From Streptantibioticus parmotrematis (GTDB lineage: Bacteria > Actinomycetota > Actinomycetes > Streptomycetales > Streptomycetaceae): a stretch of 64,000 nucleotides of DNA. The stretch spans positions 62,001-126,000 of the forward strand of contig NZ_JAINVZ010000011.1 of NCBI RefSeq assembly GCF_019890615.1, in the 5' to 3' direction. How positions within the stretch are numbered: the first letter of the stretch is position 1; every line of letters begins with the position of its first letter. The notes under the pieces were generated by a model. The model ran no database searches, was not told where the DNA came from, and was given only the letters and a program-made list of their open reading frames with translations. Positions 57,709-64,000 of this stretch are shown here, piece by piece. The position numbers and the translations under genes were made by a program.

Positions 57709-60700
57709 GTGAGCGACTTCGTCAGCAAACTGGTCAAGCCCACCGTCGAGTTCATCGACCACATCGCCGCCAAGGTCCCGCAGGCGCTGGCCAAGGGCCA
57801 CCACCGCATCTCCCAGTACGTGCACAAGGCCGCCGACGACTTCGACAAGGCGGAGGACGACCTGGCGGGCAAGGCCGGGTCGCTGGACCGCCACGAGCCC
57901 GGCGCCCACCGGGACCCCGAGGACGTCGCGGGGGTCGGCTCGTCGGCCGCCTCCCGGGCCGCGAGCGGCGAGCGGTCCGCGTCGGACGCCGCCAGGGACG
58001 CGGAGCACACCGCGGACGGCGAACACCCCGGCGAGCCGGGCGGGTTGCGCTCGGGGGCCGACGGCAGGGGCGCCATCCCCGGCGACGAGAAGCACTGCGA
58101 GACCGACCCGGTCGACGTGGTCACCGGCGAGATGCTGATGCCCGCGGTGGACGTCCGGCTGCCCGGCGCGCTGGAACTGGTGCTGGAACGCACCCACCTG
58201 TCCTCCTACCGGCACGGCACCTGGTTCGGCCCCACCTGGGCCTCCACGCTCGACCAGCGGCTCCAACTCGACGCCGACGGCGTGGTGTTCGCCTCCGCCG
58301 ACGGCATGCTCCTGGCGTACCCGCCGCCCGGCCCCGACCGCCCGGTCCTGCCGGTGCGCGGGCCCCGGATGCCGCTGGCCTGGAGCGGGGTGCCCGGCGA
58401 CCCGATGCGGGTGACCGACCCGCGCACCGGCCGCACCCTGGTCTTCGGCGACCCCCGCCCGGCCCCCGGCGTGCCCGGCGGCGTGATCCTCAGGCTCACC
58501 GGCGTCGAGGACCGCAACGACCGCCGTATCGACATCACCTGGGCCCCGGACGACACCCCGGCCCTGATCTCCCACCACGGCGGCTACCGGATCGCCGTGG
58601 ACCGCCATCCCACGCTGCCGCGCGTCACCGGCTTCCGGCTGCTGGACACCGACGGGCCCGGCACCGAGACCGTGCTGGCCCGCTTCGGCCACGACGACGC
58701 GGGCGACCTCACCGAGATCGTCAACTCCTCCGGCCTGCCCGTGCGTCTGGCCTACGACGACCGGCACCGCGTCACCGCGTGGACCGACCGCAACGGCACG
58801 CGCTACGCCTACGCCTACGACGAGGCGGGCCGGGTCGTGCGGACCGAGGGCAGCGAGGGCCGCATGGCGGGCACCTTCGCGTACGAGGACCGCACCACGC
58901 GGTTCACCGACTCGCTGGGCGCCACCACCACGTACGAGTACAACGACGCCCACCGCCTGGTGCGCACGACCGACCCGCTCGGCAACGTCACCGTGCGGGA
59001 GTGGGACGAGGCGAACCGGGCCACCACCGCGATCACCGACGCCCTCGGCCGCACCACGCGCTTCACCCACGACGCCGCGGGCGACCTCACCGCCGTCACC
59101 CACCCCGACGGCTCCCGCGCCGAGGTGGCGTACAACGCGATGCACCTGCCGGTGGCGGTCACCGACGCGGGCGGCGGGGTGTGGCGCACCGAGTACGACG
59201 AACGCGGCAACCGGACGGCGTCGGTCGATCCCACTGGCGCCCGGGCGGAGTTCGTCCGCGACGCGCACGGCTGCCTGGTGGCCGCCACCGACCCGCTGGG
59301 GGCGCGCTACGAGGTGGCCCACGACGCCGCCGGGCTGCCGGTGGCGCTCACCGACGCGCTCGGCCGCCGCACCACCGCCCGCCGCGACGCCTTCGGCCGC
59401 GTGGTGGAGGCCACCGACGCCCTCGGCCAGGTCGTCCGCTTCGGCTGGACCGTCGAGGGACAGGTCACGTGGTGCGAACGGGCCGACGGGCGCCGGGAGA
59501 CCTGGGAACACGACGCCGAGGGCAACGTGGTGGCCCACACCGACAGCGCGGGCCACACCACCGCCTACGCCGCGTCGCACTTCGACGTGCCGTCCTCGAC
59601 CACCGGCCCGGACGGGGTCACGTACGCCTTCGGTCACGACACCGAACTGCGACTGACCGACGTCACGAACCCCGACGGCCAGGTGTGGCGCTACGCCTAC
59701 GACGCCCGCGGGCTGCTCGTGCGCGAGTCCGACTTCTCCGGGCGGGTCCTGGAGTACGCCTACGACGCGGTCGGCGACCTCGTCTCGCGCACCGACTCCG
59801 CGGGCGCGACGATCACCTTCTCCCGCGACGCGCTCGGCCGCCTCGTCGAGCACCGGCACGGGGACGAGTGGACGACCTACGCCTACGACGCGGCGGGCAA
59901 CCTGTGCCGGTCGGCCACCGCGCACGCCGAAGTGGCCCGCGAGTTCGACGCGTTGGGCCGCGTCACCGCCGAGACCGTGAACGGCCGCACCATGCGGTAC
60001 GCCTACGACGCGCTGGGCCGTCCCGTGGAACGCCGTACCCCTTCCGGTGTGGTGTCCACCTGGTCGTACGACGCCGTGGGGTTCCCGCGGGAGATGGACC
60101 TCGCCGGGAACGCCACCGCCTTCACCCTGGACGGACTCGGGCGGGAGACGGCGCGTTCCTTCGGCTCCGGGGTCACCGTCGAGCAGACCTGGGACCGCAC
60201 CGGACGGCTCACCGGCCAGGTGCTCAGCGCGGGCGGGGCCGACGCCCGGCGCGTCGTGCAGCAGCGGGAGTTCGCCTACCGGGCGGACGACCTGCTGACC
60301 GAGATCCGTGAACTGACCGGCGCATCACGGGAGTTCGGTCTCGACCGGGCCGGCCGGGTCACGGCGGTGCGGGCACGCGGCTGGACGGAGTCCTACGCGT
60401 ACGACGCGCTGGGCAACCTCACCGGCGCCACCACCCCGCTGGAGCCGGCGGGCGAGGCACCGGACGCGCCGCAGGAGGGCGCCACCACGCGGCGCTTCGG
60501 GCGCACCCGGTACACCTACGACGCGCGGGGCCGGGTGGTGCGCGCCGCCAAGCGGCTGCTCGACGGCCGCACCCGGACCCGCACCTACACCTGGAACGCC
60601 CTGGACCAGCTGGTCGAGACCGTGACGGAGCGGGGCGAGCGGTGGCGGTACGCCTACGACCCGTGGGGGCGGCGCACCGCCAAGCAGCGCCTCGACGCCG

Positions 60701-61719
60701 ACGGGACGGTGCTGGAGCGCACCGAGTTCGCCTGGTCCGGCAGCGTCCTCGCGGAACGCACGGGGGCCGACGGAGCGACGACGACCTGGGAGTACAAGCC
60801 CGGCACCCACCGTCCCGTCGCCCAGCTCGACCGGCACCCCGGCGAGGCGGACACCGACGCGCGCTTCCACGCCATCGTCACCGACCTGGTCGGCACCCCC
60901 ACCGAACTGGTCACCCCGGACGGCGAGATCGCCTGGCAGCGGCGCACCACCTTGTGGGGCGTCCCGGTCACCGACCCGTCCTCCGAGACCGTCGAGTGCC
61001 CGCTGCGCTTCCCCGGCCAGTACGCGGACGACGAGACCGGCTGGAACTACAACCACTTCCGCCACTACGACCCGCACACCGCGCAGTACACGAGCCAGGA
61101 CCCGCTAGGACTCGGCCCCGCGCCGAACCCCTCCGCGTACGTGGACAACCCGTACGCGTCCGCCGACCCGTTCGGCCTCAAGGCCAGCTGGGAGCCGGCC
61201 GACATCACCTGGGGCGGCCGGGTCGCCTACGGGGCGCTCGACAGCCGCCGGGGCAACCGGGCCACCGGTGTCGAGGCGGTCATCCACAAGGACATGCTCG
61301 GCGGCCACACCGACGCCCAGCCGGACCCGGCGGGCTGGGGCGACACCGGCGCGGGCTGGGACCCCGACAAGAAGTACAACCGCGGTCACCTGCTCGGCTC
61401 GCTGCTGGGCGGGTCCAACGAGGACCCGCGCAACTTCGCCACCATGCACGAGTTCGCCAACTCCCCCGTGATGCGCCACTACGAGCTGCAGATCCAGCAG
61501 GCGGTCAAGAACGGCCACGTCGTGCACTACAAGGTCACGCCGGTGTACGCCAGCGACAAGGACGTCATACCGGTCGGCCTGACCCTGGAGGCGCGCAGCT
61601 CGGACGGCTTCACGTTCAAGGGCTACTCGCGGGACACCAAGACCCGGCGGGCCCTGCGCGCGGGCGAGGGCACCAACTCCGTGACCATCATGAACATCCC
61701 GAAGGACTGCTCCGGATGA
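57709..61719 (+). CDS. RHS-repeat polymorphic toxin with DNA/RNA non-specific nuclease tip
   Basis: 1336 residues. A helical start (1-60) and a polar linker lead to the DUF6531-type entry DPVDVVTGEMLMPAVDVRLP near 130. About 340-1090 are YD/RHS repeats (YAYDEAGRVVRTEG and many like it). The RHS core end YNHFRHYDPHTAQYTSQDPL, GLGPAPNPSAYVDNP, ADPFGLK at about 1140-1160 is where autoproteolysis usually occurs. The last 170 residues are a nuclease tip: NRGHLLGSLLGG and NEDPRNFATMHEFANSPVMR match the RGH nuclease family. No Sec signal. A SUKH immunity gene follows. Confidence 0.92.
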   Translation: MSDFVSKLVKPTVEFIDHIAAKVPQALAKGHHRISQYVHKAADDFDKAEDDLAGKAGSLDRHEPGAHRDPEDVAGVGSSAASRAASGERSASDAARDAEHTADGEHPGEPGGLRSGADGRGAIPGDEKHCETDPVDVVTGEMLMPAVDVRLPGALELVLERTHLSSYRHGTWFGPTWASTLDQRLQLDADGVVFASADGMLLAYPPPGPDRPVLPVRGPRMPLAWSGVPGDPMRVTDPRTGRTLVFGDPRPAPGVPGGVILRLTGVEDRNDRRIDITWAPDDTPALISHHGGYRIAVDRHPTLPRVTGFRLLDTDGPGTETVLARFGHDDAGDLTEIVNSSGLPVRLAYDDRHRVTAWTDRNGTRYAYAYDEAGRVVRTEGSEGRMAGTFAYEDRTTRFTDSLGATTTYEYNDAHRLVRTTDPLGNVTVREWDEANRATTAITDALGRTTRFTHDAAGDLTAVTHPDGSRAEVAYNAMHLPVAVTDAGGGVWRTEYDERGNRTASVDPTGARAEFVRDAHGCLVAATDPLGARYEVAHDAAGLPVALTDALGRRTTARRDAFGRVVEATDALGQVVRFGWTVEGQVTWCERADGRRETWEHDAEGNVVAHTDSAGHTTAYAASHFDVPSSTTGPDGVTYAFGHDTELRLTDVTNPDGQVWRYAYDARGLLVRESDFSGRVLEYAYDAVGDLVSRTDSAGATITFSRDALGRLVEHRHGDEWTTYAYDAAGNLCRSATAHAEVAREFDALGRVTAETVNGRTMRYAYDALGRPVERRTPSGVVSTWSYDAVGFPREMDLAGNATAFTLDGLGRETARSFGSGVTVEQTWDRTGRLTGQVLSAGGADARRVVQQREFAYRADDLLTEIRELTGASREFGLDRAGRVTAVRARGWTESYAYDALGNLTGATTPLEPAGEAPDAPQEGATTRRFGRTRYTYDARGRVVRAAKRLLDGRTRTRTYTWNALDQLVETVTERGERWRYAYDPWGRRTAKQRLDADGTVLERTEFAWSGSVLAERTGADGATTTWEYKPGTHRPVAQLDRHPGEADTDARFHAIVTDLVGTPTELVTPDGEIAWQRRTTLWGVPVTDPSSETVECPLRFPGQYADDETGWNYNHFRHYDPHTAQYTSQDPLGLGPAPNPSAYVDNPYASADPFGLKASWEPADITWGGRVAYGALDSRRGNRATGVEAVIHKDMLGGHTDAQPDPAGWGDTGAGWDPDKKYNRGHLLGSLLGGSNEDPRNFATMHEFANSPVMRHYELQIQQAVKNGHVVHYKVTPVYASDKDVIPVGLTLEARSSDGFTFKGYSRDTKTRRALRAGEGTNSVTIMNIPKDCSG

Positions 61720-61755
61720 CCGCGACCGCCCCGGCATGACCGCGACCACCCCGGC
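61716..61755. repeat. 20-bp duplication across the RHS gene stop codon
   Basis: ATGACCGCGACCGCCCCGGC at 61716 and a one-mismatch copy at 61736. The TGA stop (61717-61719) is inside the first copy, shifted by one base from the ATG. Confidence 0.85.
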
Positions 61756-61827
61756 GGGCGGGCGATACCATGCGGGCCGTCCGCCGTGCCCCCGACGACG
61801 CCGACCGACGACCCCAGGAGCCGCCCC

Positions 61828-62367
61828 GTGGACGCGTCCCTCGCCGAACTGATCCGCCTGTACGCGCCGACCGCCCCCGGCCGGACCCCCGACTGGAGCG
61901 CCGCCCAGGAGGCCTTGGGCACCGCGCTGCCCGCCGACTACCGGGACCTGGTCGGGGCGTTCGGCGCGGGGCTGTTCGACGGGCACGTGTGGCTGCTGGA
62001 GCCGGACAGCCCTGACGCCTCCCACGACCTCGTCGCGGACAACGACGGCCGGATGGAGGACTTCGAGGACTTCTGGGAGATGGGCGAGGACAAGCCGGAG
62101 CAGCTGGAGGAGGAGGGCAGCCGCCTCGTCGCCTGGGGATCCACCTACAGCGGCGAGGTGCTGTACTGGCTGGTGCGGCCCGGTGCGTCACCGGACGCCT
62201 GGACCGTGATGGTCAACGAGTCGCGCGGCCCGCGCTGGGAGCACCACGACCTGACCTGCACCGCGTTCCTCGCCGGAGTCCTGACCGGCCGGGTGCGCTC
62301 CGGGATCCTCGCCTCCCGGCTCCCGGCCCCCGAGCACTCCTTCCGCCCGGTCGGCGCCGAGGCCTGA
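61828..62367 (+). CDS. SMI1/KNR4 (SUKH) family immunity protein
   Basis: 179 residues. LGTALPADYRDLVGAFGAGL with the conserved aromatic/Gly residues, FDGHVWLLEPDS and LVAWGSTYSGEVLYWLVRPG, then WTVMVNESRGPRWEHHDLTC are the SUKH pattern. SUKH proteins bind and block nuclease toxins, so this is the cognate immunity of the RHS tip just upstream. GTG 61828 is chosen because AGGAG lies 8 bases upstream. No toxin cassette remnants follow it. Confidence 0.88.
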   Translation: MDASLAELIRLYAPTAPGRTPDWSAAQEALGTALPADYRDLVGAFGAGLFDGHVWLLEPDSPDASHDLVADNDGRMEDFEDFWEMGEDKPEQLEEEGSRLVAWGSTYSGEVLYWLVRPGASPDAWTVMVNESRGPRWEHHDLTCTAFLAGVLTGRVRSGILASRLPAPEHSFRPVGAEA

Positions 62368-62380
62368 GGCGGCGCGCCCG

Positions 62381-63148
62381 TCAGCCGGTGACCGCGCGCA
62401 GCCGCCAGCAGTGGCAGGCCATCGGGAGGGGGAGCGTGCCGGTGTCGGTGGCCGTGAGGGCGCGGAAACGGGAGCGGATCGCGGCGGCGAACTCCTCGCG
62501 GCGGTCGGGCGGTTGGGTCAGGTAGCCGCTGTACGTGGTGAACATGCCGACCAGTTCGTCGGCCGTCACCCGCGTCTCCCACCGCACCGCGTGCGACTCC
62601 ACGTCGGTGAACGGCGCGCCCTCCGGCAGCCAGAGGTGTTCCGTCATGTGCTGGATCGTACGGCCCACCCGGTCGCCGGAACCGAGGAAGCCGGCCACGT
62701 AGGCGTCGAGTTCGGCGACCCACGCCACGCTCCGGTCACGCCGGGTCCACAGGATGCCGAGCGTGCCGCCGGGACGCAGGACGCGGGCGATCTCCGGCAG
62801 GGCGCGGGCGGGGTCCATCCAGTGCCAGGCGGCCGAGACCAGCACGGCGTCCACCCGCGCGTCCGGCAGCGGCACCGCCTCCGCCGTGCCCTCCAGCGCG
62901 ACCGCCCCCGGGCAGGCCTGAGCCAGCACCTCGCGCATCCGCGAGTCCGGGTCGACCGCCACCACGTCCGCGACGCGCCCCGCCAGCACCCGGGTCAGCA
63001 GTCCGGTGCCCGCGCCCAGGTCCAGCACCGACCCGCAGCCCGGCGGCAGCAGCCAGTCGACCGCCTCGGGCGGCGGGCCCGGCCGGTAGCGGTCGTAGGT
63101 GCGGGCCGCCGCCCCGAAGGACGTGGCCAGTCCGGTGTGCTCGTTCAT
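62381..63148 (-). CDS. Class I SAM-dependent methyltransferase
   Basis: 255 residues. VLDLGAGTGLLTRVLAG (motif I), VVAVDPDSRMREVL, LEGTAEAVPLPDARVDAVLV and ARVLRPGGTLGILW define a Methyltransf_11-type enzyme; AAWHWMDPARALPEI is typical of the trans-aconitate/ubiE-like group. Substrate unknown. It is convergent with the SUKH gene, 13 bp apart, and occupies the place after cvnC where a GTPase gene is normally found. Confidence 0.88.
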   Translation of the reverse strand: MNEHTGLATSFGAAARTYDRYRPGPPPEAVDWLLPPGCGSVLDLGAGTGLLTRVLAGRVADVVAVDPDSRMREVLAQACPGAVALEGTAEAVPLPDARVDAVLVSAAWHWMDPARALPEIARVLRPGGTLGILWTRRDRSVAWVAELDAYVAGFLGSGDRVGRTIQHMTEHLWLPEGAPFTDVESHAVRWETRVTADELVGMFTTYSGYLTQPPDRREEFAAAIRSRFRALTATDTGTLPLPMACHCWRLRAVTG

Positions 63149-63159
63149 CCCGCGTCGCC

Positions 63160-63195
63160 TTCGTTCTCCTCGTTCTCTTCGTTCTCCTCGTTCTC
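63160..63195. repeat. 18-bp tandem repeat after the DUF742 gene
   Basis: Two perfect copies of TTCGTTCTCCTCGTTCTC (four of a degenerate 9-mer) lie 17-52 bases past the DUF742 stop on the minus strand and 12 bases before the methyltransferase start. Confidence 0.9.
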
Positions 63196-63211
63196 TTCGG
63201 CCCCCCAGGCC

Positions 63212-63565
63212 TTACAGCCCGCGTAATCCGACCAAGACCCGTTCCAGCAGTGTGATGTCCGGGACGCCCTCCGCGTGGCCGGGCTGCATCACGTGGACCA
63301 GGCCGCTCTCCGCCATGTCGCCCACCAGGACGCGGGCCACGCCCAGCGGCATCTTCAGCAGGGCGGCGATCTCCGCGACCGACTTCAACTCCACGCACAG
63401 CCGGCAGATCGCGCGCTTCTCCGGCGCGAGCCGCGCCCCGCCGTACGGCACGTGCGGGCTGGTGCTGACCAGAGCCTCGATCGCCAGCTGGTACCGCGCC
63501 TGCGTCCGGCCGCCGGTGACGGCGTACGGTCGCACGAACGGTGACGACCTGTGGTCTCCACTCAC
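63212..63565 (-). CDS. DUF742 protein of a conservon (CvnC-type)
   Basis: 117 residues. FVRPYAVTGGRTQARYQLAI, LAPEKRAICRLCVELKSVAE, IAALLKMPLGVARVLVGDMA and LLERVLVGLRGL are the complete DUF742 pattern, a winged-helix-like protein encoded third in conservons. GTG 63565 is chosen for its match to family starts (SGDHRSSPFVRPY) with GAAGGA upstream. The roadblock gene lies 58 bp upstream. The expected GTPase gene (cvnD), which normally overlaps the DUF742 end, is missing. Confidence 0.9.
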   Translation of the reverse strand: MSGDHRSSPFVRPYAVTGGRTQARYQLAIEALVSTSPHVPYGGARLAPEKRAICRLCVELKSVAEIAALLKMPLGVARVLVGDMAESGLVHVMQPGHAEGVPDITLLERVLVGLRGL

Positions 63566-63623
63566 GACTGCCCATCCTTCCCCACGTGGCCGGGGCGATC
63601 GGCCCTCCACACGTTCGTCACGT

Positions 63624-64000
63624 TCATCCGGCCAACGCGCCCTGCAACTCGGCGCGCACGTTCGGCGTCAGCACCTCGCCGGTGCGCTCCACCATCAGCG
63701 TCATCTCGTAACCGACCAGCTTCAGGTCGCAGTTGGGCGAGGAGAGCACCGTCAGCACCGAGCCGTCGCTGATCGCCGCCACGAACAGGTACCCGTGCTG
63801 CATCTCCACGACGGTCCTGGTCACGGACCCGGCGTCGAAGACGGTCGCGGCCCCCGTCGTCAGCCCGGCCAGCCCCGAGGCCACCGCCGCGAGCTGGTCG
63901 CCGCGCTCCTTCGGCAGCGCCTGCGACGCGGCCAGCTGGACCCCGTCCGAGGAGACCACCACCGCGTGCGCGACTCCGGGGACGCGGTCCACGAACCTGG
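63624..64000 (-). CDS. Roadblock/LC7 protein of a conservon (CvnB-type), cut by window end
   Basis: At least 125 residues are visible; the frame is open to the window end (RFVDRVPGVAHAVVVSSDGV), and family members start about 10-25 residues further on. LAAVASGLAGLTTGAATVFD, VEMQHGYLFVAAISDGSVLT and CDLKLVGYEMTLMVERTGEV complete the roadblock pattern. In conservons it regulates the paired small GTPase and lies between a sensor-kinase-like gene and the DUF742 gene. Confidence 0.92.
   Translation of the reverse strand, partial: RFVDRVPGVAHAVVVSSDGVQLAASQALPKERGDQLAAVASGLAGLTTGAATVFDAGSVTRTVVEMQHGYLFVAAISDGSVLTVLSSPNCDLKLVGYEMTLMVERTGEVLTPNVRAELQGALAG

Noticed and set aside
57154-59925. 923-codon open frame opposite the WXG and RHS genes
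   Set aside because: Regular V/G-rich pattern is the reverse image of RHS repeats, not a real repeat protein.

Overview
The window is high-GC actinobacterial DNA, almost certainly from Streptomyces or a close relative. Third codon positions are strongly GC-rich, GTG/TTG starts and 4-bp GTGA/ATGA overlaps are common, and family markers typical of the genus are present: XRE regulators with DUF5753-type C termini paired with DUF397 proteins, a DUF6879 protein, a conservon-type roadblock/DUF742 pair, WXG100-like proteins, a Nur-box-controlled iron superoxide dismutase and a riboswitch-controlled cobN. No rRNA, tRNA, CRISPR array or insertion sequence was found.

Layout. 1-5.1 kb: the end of an aldehyde dehydrogenase gene, an amidohydrolase, an acetyltransferase, a divergent QorB-like reductase/HxlR pair and a membrane protein. 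5.3-9.4 kb: two NarL-type two-component systems that converge on each other. 9.5-13 kb: a small membrane protein, a methyltransferase, a winged-helix regulator, a STAS protein and a pentapeptide-repeat protein. 13.2-18.4 kb: an island of decayed polymorphic-toxin material. It holds two intact and two broken members of an unrecognised 214-218-residue family that looks like immunity proteins, an EndoU-like toxin remnant with a possible immunity gene, a possible nuclease-toxin remnant, a frameshifted Imm49 gene, and internally deleted type VII secretion genes (EccC and a DUF6177-like gene). 18.5-22.3 kb: an Old Yellow Enzyme, then a four-gene operon that looks like a type VII secretion substrate locus. 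22.4-33 kb: DUF998 membrane protein, aquaglyceroporin, SnoaL-like protein, GH5 glycosidase, two APC-superfamily transporters (one KimA-like with extra C-terminal domains) and a CDF metal exporter. 33.2-41.4 kb: sodF, then the cobalamin corrin-ring genes cobM, cbiD, cobK, cobIJ, cobH and cobG and a pabC-like gene. 41.5-47.6 kb: a possible minimal RiPP locus (42-residue Asp-Gly-rich peptide plus isoaspartyl-methyltransferase homologue) flanked by DUF6879/XRE/DUF397 regulators. 47.7-53 kb: APH-like kinase, TetR regulator with a divergent oxidoreductase, TMEM175-like channel and a LuxR regulator. 53-57 kb: cobalamin riboswitch and cobN. 57-62.4 kb: WXG-like protein, RHS toxin with a nuclease tip, and SUKH immunity protein. 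62.4-64 kb: methyltransferase and the DUF742/roadblock genes of a conservon cut by the window end.

How the parts fit. The corrin-ring genes (34-40.5 kb) and cobN serve one pathway, cobalamin synthesis; only cobN shows a riboswitch. The type VII substrate operon, the RHS locus and the decayed immunity island point to repeated acquisition and loss of contact-dependent toxin modules. A second theme is short tandem repeats (8-29 bp) placed on or next to stop codons, and sometimes just after start codons, of many unrelated genes.

Limits: all family assignments come from reading motifs by eye; no database search was run. Start codons were chosen from Shine-Dalgarno fit and family length.
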